This document shows positions 1-11,500 of a stretch of DNA of 64,000 bases, in pieces. The position numbers were made by a program, and so were the translations under genes. How positions within the stretch are numbered: the stretch's first letter is position 1; every line of letters begins with the position of its first letter. A model generated the notes under the pieces. That model had not been told where the DNA came from, ran no database searches, and saw nothing but the letters and a program-made list of their open reading frames with translations. This DNA comes from Mesorhabditis belari (taxonomy: Eukaryota; Nematoda; Chromadorea; Rhabditida; Rhabditidae): positions 124,001 to 188,000 of the forward strand of contig CAUEEP010000627.1 in NCBI GenBank assembly GCA_958450365.1, in the 5' to 3' direction.

Positions 1-3
1 AAC

Positions 4-3000
4 CTTTTGTATATTCGTTCTCAATTTTGCGCAAAATTCGTCGCTTTTCCTCCGAATTTCCTTATCATTTTCGACGTTTTTGAAGTCAAGCCGCTTTTCG
101 GATAAAATTTCCTCAAAAAAACGAAATTTTACAGATTTACAAAAATGTCAAACCTGTATCTGTGACTCTAAAAGATTCTTGGCTTCAGGAATATTCCCAG
201 CTTTCAATAGCTCGTTTAAACGCTGATCGATCTCTTTCCGAGCCATCGTTTCCGCGATTTGCAACGTTTCTGGAGAGCTGTTCTGAAAACGAAAACATTT
301 TTCCTTCAGATTCTAGATCAATTTATTTCTAAGATTGCTTACTATCTAGATAATGTTGTCATCCAACCCACTTTCAAAGCTTTTCGAAAGATTTCGCTGC
401 ACTTGTTCACCGCCACGGCCACCGTTGCTTCTTTGCTCAGCTAAAATTTCCTCGTTGTACTTTGTGCTAAAAAGTTGTAAACGCACGCTTTCTGGTGTAT
501 TGCAAGACTTGTTTTAGTGTGCTTTGTGTTAAAGTTTCTAAACGCAAACCTTCTAGCGCACTGAACTCCTCACTTTTCTCACAACAGCGATTTCCCCAGA
601 CTCCTCAGAAAAATGAGGAATCGAGTGCACCAGAAAGGATGTGTCTAGTCATTTTTGAGCATAAAGTATATCCATATATTACTGTAACTTTAAAGTACTG
701 TAATGATTATTTAGCTTCATCCAAAAACTCACCACCGCAGTCGTTTTCAACTCGGGCGCCTCGTATTGAAGATAGTCGACAATTTTCTGAAAATATCAAA
801 TTTTTCAAGTTTCATTCAAAAGTTATCTGCCAACCTGAGCCAAGTCGATTTTGTCTTCAATTTCTTTTCCGTGAAAATTCTTGCACTTTTCGATCACCGA
901 GTACTTGATCCGCGCTAAGCAGCTGAGCAAGGGGAAATCTGAAATTTCGAGTTTCAACTAGACTAGAAAATTCCAACCCGAACCTAATTTCACCTTCGTT
1001 TTCTCAGTCGTGATCAATTGTTCTGAAATTTTGTTTACAAATAGAAATTATCATTCTCTTCTTGTAAACAGAATTTGCCAGGAACTGAGAAAACGAAGGT
1101 GGAGTTAGGTTCGAGTTGGAATTTTCCTATGTCTAGTTTTAATCTTAGTACTTCAATCAGATAATTGTTAAATTGTCAATTGTCAATTCAAATCCCACCT
1201 TGTTCCTGAACTTCTAAAAGTTGATTCGCAAAACGAACATTATCTGAAGCTCTCGGTGTGCAGAAACACTCAATTTTGGGGAAATGGCGACGAAGCGACG
1301 AAGATATTTCTCGTAAATCCGACGAATTCTCGTTTTGAGCCTAATGAATACTCCTATAGTAAGCAATTTCCTAAAAGGCCCAAAGCTACCACAAAACTAC
1401 TGTTTGATCAATCTAAAAACTCACCCAAACACGCTCCAAAAACGTTCCCTCTTGATCCCAATCCGGAGTGTCTCTGACTACGAAAATCAAGGACTAAAAT
1501 ATACTTTCAATTTTGAAGACTATGCTTATTTTAAAAATTATAAACCTCTGCCAGTTTCCCGTCACGAAAAGCCGCCGATATCTCAGCGAACATATGAATG
1601 TCGAGAAGATCGTTGCCACCAAGATTTCCCATCAAATTTACGAGCTAAAGTCGTAAAGTTCTTCAGATATCGTTTAGATAATCTTAAACACAATTGCTTT
1701 CGACTTTACTGATCTGAGAGTTAAAGTTTAATTTTTTTTAATTGTCAGTGAGACTAGCCGAAAACGCTCGTTTTTCGGCGTTTTTCGCTGGCGACGCACT
1801 TTCTTGTTTCAAATGACTAAAACTACTGTAGCCCATGTTAAGCTCCGCCCCTTTTTAAAAATGGACCTAAAAGTCAAATTCCTCATGGCTGAAAACCCCA
1901 GGAGCCATGACAGACAGAGAGACAGACGAACAGACAGACAAACGCCCCTCCTGCTTTATATATGTTACGTCCGAATCCGACCAGGCATCCGGATCTGATC
2001 CGGACGTCCGAATCCGGCCATTGATTATCTTGTGGTCGGTTTCGGCGGTCCTAATCCAACCACAATCCGATGATCCCGCTTGATACATCGAATTTTTTAT
2101 AATTTTTTAACTATGATATTTTCACCAACGCAAAATTTAGGCTAAGAAATTTAAGTAATATAGTTTGTGAGTTTCCAATAAATTTTAAAAATTGCATGTC
2201 TTCGCCCATGTTTGCTAAAAAAAATGTTCATTCCACCCTGAACCACCGCGTTTGTCAAAAATTGAGCGATTTTTTTAAAAATTGTTGCTCATCTTCATGG
2301 TAGACAAGTAGTAGCTGATGTTTATATTTAAACTTTCATGTTTTTACTTTTTAGGTCATTGGTCTTCAGAATGATCGCTTTTAGCGATCGATTCGAGAAA
2401 TTCGTACAAGAGCGACGCAGTCGAGCTTTCCCGACTAATGCAGGTTATGTAAAGATGATCGAGACACTTCAATCAACATCAGTCAATTGGAAATTAACTG
2501 AAGAACGAAATCTTCACCGGCGTTTCTCTCTATTCAGAAATCGGGACAATAATTCTTCTGCACCATGGTGATGGAGCCAAGAAAAACGACGGGAAGAAAG
2601 TCATCAAGCGTGAGGACCTCTATGAATTGCTTCGACAAAAACATTCAACGCTTAGACACGCTGGGATCTGTTTAATGTGGAAAGCCCTCCAAAATTATTA
2701 TGGGATATCGAAAAAAGTACTGAAGATTTTCGTGGATCAATGCGAGGAATGTAAATTGAAGAAGAAGCTTCCAAGAAAGGAATAGTTGTGAAGCCAATCA
2801 TTTCTAACCACAAATCAGCGGTGTCAAGTTGATTTGATCGACATGCAAAGTGCTCCAGATGGCGACTACAAGTTTATTTTTGTTTACCAGGTAAATTATT
2901 TTTTTTTGTTTTTCAAGTTTATCCTTCTTTATTTATGTTAATACTTCTTATTTTAGGATCACCTCACAAAATTCGTCTCGTTGGGGGCTCTGAAGACAAA

Positions 3001-6000
3001 AACGGCAAAAGAAGTAGTCGACAACATCGTATCGATTTTTGGAACCTTTGGTGGTCCCCAAATTCTTCAGACAGGTAAGCTATTTTAAGAAAATAAATCG
3101 GAATTTTTCATAAAATGTATTGCATTTTTGCATTTTTTTGGTGGGGCTATAGGAGGAGGGGGGTGAGTAAAATACACCTTTTTTTATTTTTGCTTTTAGA
3201 CAATGGCAGAGAGTTTGCAAATAAACTCTTGGAAGAAGCCGTCGCTCAATGGCCTGGTTGCAAGATCCTTCACGGGAAACCGCGCCATTCGCAGTCACAA
3301 GGAAGTGTAGAACGAGCAAACGCGGATATCGAGGTTCGTTTGGCTGCTCATAAAAATACTTGTGATCGTTTAGGATATCTTGAGGGTTCATCAAAGAGAA
3401 ACAAAAACTACCGGGTGGGCCCGATTTTTGCCCCTGATTCAATATCGTAAAAACATCAGGTAACTTTAGTTTTTTTGGTAATTTACATTTGTCGATAGAT
3501 TTCATTCCGGTATTGGACGTAGCACATATGTTGCAATGTTTGGACGAGGCTACAACGATTACTTAGGAAGAAGTAAGGTTTGAAATATTTGTAGGTCTGG
3601 AATATTTGAAGTAAACTGTGTGGTTTAGGTTGTCAGACGTTTCGTCAGACGACGACGAAATCCAGCAAACAAGTGTCTACAAGGAGGAGGAGGAGGAGGA
3701 GAAAACGCTTCAGGTTAATTTAAATCTAGATTTTTTTTATTCGCAACTTTAGGAAGATAATTCTACACGTTACGCCGATCTACGACCTGTAAGCTTCATG
3801 GGTTCAATTGAGAGTGGTGTTGAGGTATAGATTACGTTTTAAATACATAAAAATAATGTTATTGTTTAGAAATTTCCTGAATTCGCAAATCAGGGGAATA
3901 ATGACGCCGACTTTCAACTTGAGATTGTTGCTCCAGTGCTTGGTTTGCTTCTTAAAATATTTACTAAACGCTATTTGGCTTTAGGTGTTCAAAAAGATGA
4001 GGAGCAAGCGGAAATCGATTGTCTACACGATTCGATTATGATGGAAAGACATGGAGCCCATTCTGCTCAAAAGAATCAGGCACGAAAGATGCTTCACGCC
4101 AGTGAACAAAGTTACTTTTGCGTTTTCAATGTTTTCATTATGATTACTTTTAGATTTGCACCAATTGATGTTGGACAAAATGTTTTGATGCTAATTCCTT
4201 GTGTCGATCGACCCAAGATTGGACCACGAAATTTGATGGGAGTCGTCACAGGTACTCTTAAATTTATTTCTAAATGTAAAAAGAAATTCTAGTTGTAACT
4301 GATGGTTTTTACTCGATCGGGACACAAAATGGGCATCGGCAAAGATTCACTAGAAATCAACTGGCTCCATGTGGGGCTGAATTCTTCTCAAGCAATTCAA
4401 TTCCGGACGAGGAGACGTCGCTGAGAACTGCTGTTGGGGCAGCATCGATCTCTGGGAGCCAAGGTAGGCACATTTATTTGCGCTTATAATCTTTCTTTTT
4501 TCTTTTTACAAATTCAAATGTTTTTACCTCAGCTAAAATATTATAATTTTAGGTCACGCTCATTGCTTATGCCTGAGCGGATGTACGACAAATTGATGTG
4601 CTTGTCGAAAGAAAAGTCTACTTTGCAACTCGAGATGTCACCATGCAAGAAGTTGGACTAACAAGTTATATTTTTGTTTCTTGTTTTGGCTCTTTTCAAT
4701 TTCAGAATGACGCTTTTAGTAGCATGCATTATGTGCGTAGTAAAAAGAGCTTTTGTTTAAGTTGATTGTTATTTGACTTTGTTTTTCATTTAGTTTGTTT
4801 GTTGTAGCTTGAAATTTAGACAGTTGCTAACTAATTTGATTAATGTTGTTAATGGTTGTATTGCGGATAAAAATGGGTTTATGTCAATCAATCTTTTTAA
4901 AAAAACTAGTTTTTGATAAAGGCTAACCAATTGTGCAACAATTGTGTAAGTGACTTACAAGAGGTTCGTCTATTAGAGGAATACCCCTTCAATAATTATG
5001 TTTAATAAATTTGCTCAATTAGCATTAAAAATTGGTTAATTGGCATTTATCGGATTGTGGTCGGATTAGGACGTCCGAAACCGATCACAAGATAATCAAT
5101 GGCCGGATTCGGACCTGACATATATTGATAATCTGCTTGTCAAAAGTTTAACCTGTATGTCTGAGAAAAGAAGTGAAAAGCCGGCGATCCATGCCGAGAT
5201 TGTTCTATCTGTTTGCATGTCGAAAGTGCCCTGAGTGTCGAGGAAAAAGACGGCATGCTGAAAACTTTTTGACTTTAAAGGGCTTAGGTTTACGGTAACG
5301 GCTTTATAACTTTGTATTCTTGTAAAACATGATTGTCACAGTAATCTCTCAGTACCAACCGTCTCGTTGATGAAAATCGGCCTCGTGAAGATGTGGATTC
5401 CCTCGGTGAAACGCTGAAGACCCGATTGGAAAGCACCACTGCAATAAAGGGATAAAGAACTAATTTAGCTTTTACCTATAATCTTATTTGCTAAACTTAC
5501 TGTATTTTGTTGCCATCGACTCCATTTGTGAGCACGGACATAAGAAAACTCTTCCCCGATCTCGATGGGCCCATCACACTGACGAAAGTAATCTAAAAGT
5601 CAAATTTAATGTTTGTGACAAAGCATTTGATTAGCTAGTGCCATGTACAATGTATTATTTTATATATGATGATCTAATTTTTAAATTGACCCACCTTTAC
5701 CCCTCGATATTTCTCATTAGCAAACGTTTCTCGAGCTACTGTCTCGTGGAAGTTGAGCCGATTCTCATCAAAGGTCACCAACGGGATCAACGAGTTTTCC
5801 TAGATTGAATCAAAAGTTGAGTAACAATTTTATCATAGATAACGATCATTACTACTTCCTTACTGATGTCTTGGCTCTTGGCTGTAGTCAGGGTTTTGCT
5901 TAGATCCAAGTTTTGAGGTTAAACTGAAGCAAGTTTAGGCCAAGTCAAGGCTAGACCGATTAGAGAAAGTTAAAGCTAATAGGTCAACCTAAAGCTGAAT

Positions 6001-6239
6001 AGATCGAGATTGAACTTTCTAATTTTGAGCCGATATGCCTGGTGACCTGGCAGTCCTGGCTGACTTTTGAAACAAGCCTGATTACAGATGTCAAAATCGA
6101 AATAGCCTATGGTAAGGCTAAATTTGTAAAAACTAATAAAACTGCTATTTATGAACTAATATAGAGTTGTAAAAGCAAGAATTCAAATTCAAACTCCAAC
6201 CTCGTCAACTCCTCGCCTAATCACTTCATCGTCGACCAT
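4..6239 (-). CDS. Gene 1: GB1/RHD3-type large GTPase, 3' end outside window
   Basis: Twelve exons read right to left: 6201-6239, 5701-5799, 5501-5592, 5360-5438, 5153-5257, 1546-1644, 1425-1493, 1199-1340, 835-914, 733-786, 372-440, 154-282, then 4-111 (thirteenth) at the edge; all phases agree. The start ATG at 6239 lies 17 nt after a TTTTTTTCAG acceptor. Seen in the protein: P-loop GPSRSGKS, switch-I threonine in QRFTEG, switch-II DTQGTFD, and the RD nucleotide-specificity motif in VVRDTP. These are the four marks of the GBP/atlastin GTPase family, which hydrolyses GTP to drive dimerisation and membrane remodelling. The GTPase part is followed by helical coiled-coil exons matching those of genes A-C. 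A 3.2-kb Ginger element sits in the intron 1645-5152. No stop seen inside an exon. The rest of the tail lies left of the window. Confidence 0.8.
956..1142. repeat. Foldback (MITE-like) element in an intron of gene 1
   Basis: Two near-identical inverted arms of about 45 bp (967-1007 and 1084-1126; core ACCTTCGTTTTCTCAG) flank a spacer of about 80 bp. The flanking CTAGAC sequence is also inverted. No coding sequence inside. It lies wholly within the intron 915-1198. Confidence 0.7.
1963..5120 (+). mobile_element. Ginger-like integrase DNA transposon
   Basis: The ends are inverted repeats of roughly 90 bp. They begin TGTTACGTCCGAATCC on the left and, reading inward on the other strand, TGTCAGGTCCGAATCC on the right. 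Both ends are flanked by TATA (1959-1962 and 5121-5124), a 4-bp target duplication. The interior encodes a retroviral-type integrase. TGT...ACA ends, a 4-bp duplication and an integrase are the known features of Ginger DNA transposons. The left arm carries an extra partial repeat (about 1986-2018). The element splits an intron of gene 1 and is in the opposite orientation to it. Confidence 0.8.
2361..4661 (+). pseudogene. Ginger/KRBA2-like integrase, decayed
   Basis: Pieces in order: an H2C2 zinc-binding segment (KHSTLRHAG ... CEECK, about 2635-2755); an integrase core with catalytic D in QVDLIDMQ (about 2826), D in TDNGREF (about 3200) and E in QGSVERAN (about 3310); an acidic linker (about 3650-3715); a C-terminal segment; and a cysteine-rich tail with CNSRCH (about 4540-4660), typical of the KRBA2/SCAND3-like integrase family. 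Introns 2891-2957 and about 3074-3199 splice cleanly. The frame breaks several times: a stop after KLPRK near 2784, shifts near 2540 and 2820, and a stop in the cysteine tail. The copy is probably non-autonomous now. D-to-E spacing is 36 residues by my count. Confidence 0.75.
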
Positions 6240-6258
6240 TTCTCTTCCAATAAAACTG
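6240..6258 (-). promoter_or_regulatory. Probable trans-splice acceptor of gene 1
   Basis: On the minus strand a poly-T tract ends in CAG at 6256-6258, followed by 16 nt of leader and then the gene 1 ATG. No matching donor exon is evident upstream, which fits spliced-leader addition but does not prove it. Confidence 0.45.
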
Positions 6259-6599
6259 AAAAAAATGTTTTACAAGTTTTACAAGTTAAAAATGTTTACA
6301 AAAAATGTTATCTTAAAAAAGTCAAAAAACTTTCGGTGTTTATGATCGAAAAAAGTTTCGCAAGATCGGCTTTGGGCGGAATTTTGTGACAGAAGAAAAT
6401 TGAGAACAAAAAAAGATTTCGAAAAAACAAATGGGGTAGTTTTAAACCTTGAAGCTTTAACTTTTCTAAATTCTAATGAATTTAGCAATCATTTATCTAA
6501 ATTCTTATTAATTTAACGTGCCAGATGGCATGCATTTATGGACTTTCAGTTTAAAGTTTAAAACCGAAAGCTTCTCTGGTAAGACAAGCGGTGGTACTG

Positions 6600-6700
6600 G
6601 CCTAGTTTACTCCCTCTCGAGCAAGGAAAACCAAGTGCGCTGTAGCGTAATGGTTAGCGTATCGGTTAGCGTAATGGTTAGCGTATTATTTATCGCCCTC
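6600..6700 (+). repeat. tRNA-derived repeat head with tandem box-A-like motifs
   Basis: Starts with CTCCCTCTCGAG like the repeat at 8221 and at 53702 (reverse). Then GTAGCGTAATGGTTAGCG and variants occur three times in a row, resembling a tRNA D-arm/box A that has been amplified. There is no T-arm, so it is not a functional tRNA. Confidence 0.55.
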
Positions 6701-6771
6701 CTAATGTAAATTTAGCAGACACATCTTCTCTTTTTAACCACCGCCGTTTTTAAATTCTGCTGAGTTTTTAA

Positions 6772-8000
6772 GTGATTTGTGACTGTCCAGACGACGTAAT
6801 CGGTCTGCAAAGGTTGCCGCCTCTCCCGGACGCTGACCACCACTCAATCAGATTCAAAATTGGTTCAACCTGTTTTACTCCGAAGAAAAGGGATCACGTC
6901 TGTTTGCATTTTGATTTTGATTATGACCAAGCGGCGGTGTGCATACTAGACTCTCTAAATCGATCAGGTTTTTGTGCCTTCTCAAATTCTATTGATAAAG
7001 ATTATGACAAAGACAAAGATTGCGCTAATCTCCTAAAATCGATGGAATTAGCTTGTGGTCATTCTCGTTTAATGACCCGGCCGCACTTCTTGAGAGCTAA
7101 AAGTAGATTAGCCCATTTTTTTTCGTCGTTCCTATTTTTTTAAAACGCTTAAACGACCCTCTAGTTAGTAAGGAACCGAATAAGCTGTTCAAATATTATC
7201 CTAAATTTGAGGAAAATAATGAAAGAAGTCCCATTAAATCGAAAAACGGGAAGTCTTTTTGCACATATATTAATTCTAAAACTAAGGCCCTAAACCAAGC
7301 TTCAAATTCCTTCCTTGATCCTTCCAATCCTAGTGAAGCCTTTTTAGACCCCAACAAAAATTGTTCTTGAGTTTCCTAAATTCTTACACAGCATTTCACA
7401 ATCACCAGAAACCTAAAGAACCCTTTCCGTCTTTTAAATATGCTTTCCTTGTTTGGTCTCCCCGTTCACAAGTCTCCATTGAACGTTTGGCGAAAATTCA
7501 GAGGAGATTCACAAAAATCGCTTTATGGAGAATTAACTATTATAAATATTCTAGTTTGATTTATGAGGATAGACTTGCTCTTTTTGAACTAAAAACTTTA
7601 CAACATTGTCGCTTTGTTATTGTTCTAGTTGAAACTTTCAAGATCCTGCGTTGCAAACAGATTAGCTCTTTTTTGTTGCCTTTTTTAATTTTAACCCGAG
7701 ATCAGAGTCCAGAAGTGGTTCAATCATTTTGCTGACTCCTTTTGTGTCTAATGCTTCTTTATAAATTTTTGGCAAAAATGGCTTTTATTACACTTTTCGA
7801 CTTTAGACCTTTGGGAAAAATTATGCGAAATTTTAAAGCAGAACAAAACAGAAAAAGATTAAGCAAGAAAATTTTTTTTGCAAATCTCCGGTTTTTCATT
7901 GTTTTTTTGGCTAAAAACCTTAAAATTTGTTTGAAATTTGAAAAATTATCTTTTTTCTTTATTTTCTTGCGCAAATTTTCATTGTTTTATGGTAAACAAA
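6772..8000 (+). mobile_element. Non-LTR retrotransposon fragment (CR1/Jockey-like), internally deleted
   Basis: Three blocks follow one another. The end of an endonuclease domain (DHHSIRFKI at about 6835-6865) is followed by a linker (about 7170-7345) and then by the C-terminal part of a reverse transcriptase (IERLAKIQRRFTKIAL, about 7470-7535, followed by YEDRLALFELKTL). The catalytic reverse-transcriptase core is missing and frames shift between blocks, so it is dead. A related piece lies at 20490-21130 with the linker placed after the RT end, in a different order. Confidence 0.65.
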
Positions 8001-8220
8001 CATGATGACTCTATTGATAAGGTTTTTAGAAAGTTTTTGAACAATTTTTATTGATATTTTGATAAACTAGTTGGAGTTTAGCCCTTGTAGAGTTTGAAAA
8101 TGAAGAGAGGAGCAAAATCCAAAGTGATAACTGGTTCAATTACTGAAACTTGGCTAGATTTTTCTATGTCTTCTTCTATTTTACCTTAAAGTAGTTTCCC
8201 AGTTAGATCCTTCGTTTTTA

Positions 8221-8478
8221 CCTGGATTAATTCCCTCTCGAGTAAGGGAGACAAAGTGCATTGTGGTGTAATGACTAGTTGCCTGGCAAGCGAAAAGTCG
8301 CGGGTTCGAGTCCCGGCGGCGCACATTGGATGGATCTCCGTGGTCGCCATTTCGAACTAGGGCAGATCAAAGACTCATGCGCCGCCGAGACTCGAACCGG
8401 CGACCTTTCGTTTATCGCGCAACTGTCCTAACCGTTACACCACAACGCATTGGATCTCCGTTACTCGAGAGGGAGTTA
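8221..8478. repeat. Inverted pair of tRNA-derived SINE-like units
   Basis: The left unit has a tRNA-like GTGGTGTAATG box A and a GGTTCGAGTCCCGG box B (8303-8316). The right unit is the same family in reverse (CGAGACTCGAACCGG at about 8387-8402; ACCACAACGCATTGG near 8440). Outer ends are both CCCTCTCGAGTAA-type in inverted orientation. The acceptor-stem halves do not pair as a proper tRNA would, so these are tRNA-derived repeats rather than tRNA genes. Whole structure is about 258 bp. Confidence 0.65.
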
Positions 8479-8550
8479 ACTTTGCTTCTCTGTGCTTCAA
8501 GCTTCTCTCACGCATAATCTTGCCTCAAATAAAAACTGACTTCATTTCTG

Positions 8551-8588
8551 TCAAATTTCAGAGAATTTTTTCGAGAACAACATCAACC
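8551..8588 (+). promoter_or_regulatory. Probable trans-splice acceptor and leader of gene P
   Basis: TCAAATTTCAG ends at 8561 and is followed by a 27-nt leader to the ATG at 8589. No donor exon is evident upstream, so it may be a spliced-leader acceptor. Confidence 0.4.
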
Positions 8589-11500
8589 ATGACGAGTCCC
8601 GAGGTAAAAAGTGCTGGCTTTAACGAAAGAATCAAACTTTTTAGATAGAATCTAGACTTAAAAAGCTATATAAACTATTTATTTTTCTTTTTTCCTATTT
8701 AATACCAAATTTCAGCCACAATCAACCACCGAGGAGGCTGTCGATGAGCTCTACAACCTCTACTTGAACAACGTCTCGGTGAGTAATTATTCTTCAATAT
8801 AATTGTTCTCTACTTTGATACTCAATTAGTACACCAGAACATAAATGTTTAAAAGTGAGCGCAAAGTATGCCCAAAGAATGACAATCACAACAGTTTTTA
8901 ACACATTCACGACGATAAAACTCATCAGTACTAATGATGTACTAATAATGAAAAATGAGCACATAAAGCTAAACCGCTAAACAAATTATTCTCAAATTCT
9001 TCGTTGTAGATTTAACTTTTTATCTATCTTTTTATTTTGTCATTAAAATACAGTGGTCCACAAAAGTAATGCCCCATTGCCATCCAACAGTATGTTTTGT
9101 AAGGAAATCTTGCAAAATCGACATTTCAGAAAAAGAGTAGGGTATTTTTACCGACCCATAAGACTCGACTTTTCAAGAATATAAGATTTATCCGTATACA
9201 TTACATACAAATTAAATTATAAAACAAAAACAATAAGCTACTTGAAAATTAGCTCCACAAAAGTAATGCCCAATTTGCAAAGAATTAACACAATTTTTAA
9301 AAATCAATACTTGTTTGGTCCTCCTTTTGCTTTTATTACTTCATTGAGTCGATTCGGCATGGAATCCACGAGATTCTTCAAAAGACTTTGGGGGATGGTG
9401 GCCCAGAGACGTTGAATGTGAACCCATAAGGCAGCCTTCGAATCGAACTTCTTTCCCTTGAGTCGTGACTTCACAAATGACCAGAGATGCTCGATAACAT
9501 TGATATCCGGTGAGTAGGGAGGCGGATTGATCAATTTGACTCGACTTGCCGCAAACCAGCCCGGAAGTCGTGCTCGTGTACCATTTTGAAGAGTCAGCAC
9601 CGTTCCCATCATGAGCCTTGACTTGTGTTTCGGGTCGTTGTCCTGGTAGAGCATCCATCCAGGAGGCATGGTTTGATTTGCAAAAGGAAGCATTTGGGTC
9701 TCCATAATGTTTTTGTAGGCCACAGCATCTATCGTTAAGTTGACGTGAACTAATGGACCTACTGAAGTTCGTGACATCGCTCCTAAAGAAAAAATTCAGG
9801 TGACAAAATACTAAAAAAGCTCTTACCCCAACACATTATGTTGCCTCCATTGAATTTCACCGTAGGCCGAATGTACTTGAGTGTGTATCGCTTTCCAGTC
9901 GGCCGCCGAATAAGATGGTTTCCGTCCGCGTGAAATAAATTGACTTTTGTCTCATCGGTAAATAGCACTTTCGCCCAATCACTTATTGTCCAACTTCGGT
10001 AGGCCCGTGCAAAATCAAGGCGCTGCTTCCGGTGCTTAGAATTCATCAGAGGTTTACGGGCAGCCCTTCTTGCATATAATCCAGCTTGATTTAATCGTCG
10101 TCTGATCGTTTCCGGTGATACAACCTTGTTAAATTGATCCCTCATCATTTGGCTTCCATCGGTTGGTGTTTTGTTAGGATCGTTTTTCACCATTTGGATC
10201 ACGGCTCGATCTTCTTTTGTGGTTGTGATTGGTCGTCGGCCACTCTTAAGGCCTCGATGAAGGTTTTTGCCGACTTTTGATTGAGAAAAAATGCGGCGCA
10301 CTGTCCATATCGAGCAATTGAAGAGGTTGGCCACATCCTTCTCCCGCATCCCATTTTCCCGGGCCTTAGCGATTTGGAGCTTCTTCGGAGTGTCAAGATT
10401 TTTCATGTCAGGGATCTAAATAATACAATAGAGTACATTTAATGTTCATAGAAGGAGAAGCAAAAAGAATAATCATGAAAACGATCAATGGGGCATTACT
10501 TTTGTGGAGCTAATTTTAGGGGTAATTGCACTCTTCCACCTCGATCTTTTGATTGGAAGGATCTCAATCAAAAAAATCCAGTTATTTAACAACTAGAATT
10601 TCTAAAGTATTTTAAAAGAAAAAAATATATATTTTAAATACATGTTTTCAGGAGGAATTTTGCAAAAAATACTTTTGAATGGCAATGGGCCATTACTTTT
10701 GTGGACCACTGTAGGTTTCATTAGAAAAAACAGTCAAAATCGCATCATCGGGCCTTTTTTTTGAACATTCGGCTTCTTTCTAATCAAAAATCTTCAAAAT
10801 AAAGCTTTTCAGAAAGTTTCAAAAGTCATTTGAAAGAGAAATCATTGGACCATCTAATGGAAAAACCGTATTTCATTTAGCCTGAGACTGATTCAAATAG
10901 GAAATGAATTTGGGTGAAAGGCTTTGTACTAGTTTTCAGAAGAAGATTCAAGGCTATCAAATGACTATAATAGTTTAGTTTATCTTTGAAGTTTTACCAA
11001 ATTATCAGTAAAACAGCTAACAGTTAACGCCTACTCGACTGTATGCTCCAAATAGCGTCATCGCGAATGTATAAAGAGACAAAATGCTCAAGTCGAATAG
11101 ATCGTCGATAGATTGGCCAATAGATTGATCGATAGAATAAACTCTAACAGATTGGATAGATTTACAGTAGCCTAACAGTTTGCAGTAGGTTTTAGTACAT
11201 TTTTAATACCTTGAAATTTTAGTACATTGAGCAGTACGATGGAGCCGACGAGACGATGATCACCCTTGGGAAAGAGCACGCGAGAAAGGTTTAAACCTTG
11301 AAAGATTTAATCTATATATCTGTATTATATCTGTATTATAAGATAGATCAAATATTTTGATTTAGAAGCTCTTCGAAGAGATCAAGAAACGGCCGGACTG
11401 TGAGCGAGCGCTGCGCCTCGTTGAAGCCAAGTTTAACCGGGATGTGAGTGTTGAATTCTCCATTCTAAGGATAAAGCTATTTTTTTAAGAACTGATCACA

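Larger units (their letters stand above)
6240..8588. other. Divergent intergenic region between gene 1 and gene P
   Basis: About 2.35 kb separate the two divergent GTPase start codons. It holds a tRNA-derived repeat head (6600-6700), a non-LTR retrotransposon fragment (6772-8000) and a foldback tRNA-derived repeat (8221-8478). About 110 bp remain between the last repeat and the gene P start. No core promoter motif could be recognised. Confidence 0.6.

Noticed and set aside
495..908. Plus-strand 137-codon open frame at the left edge
   Set aside because: It is antisense to gene 1 exons 733-786 and 835-914, which are supported by phase and by paralogues.
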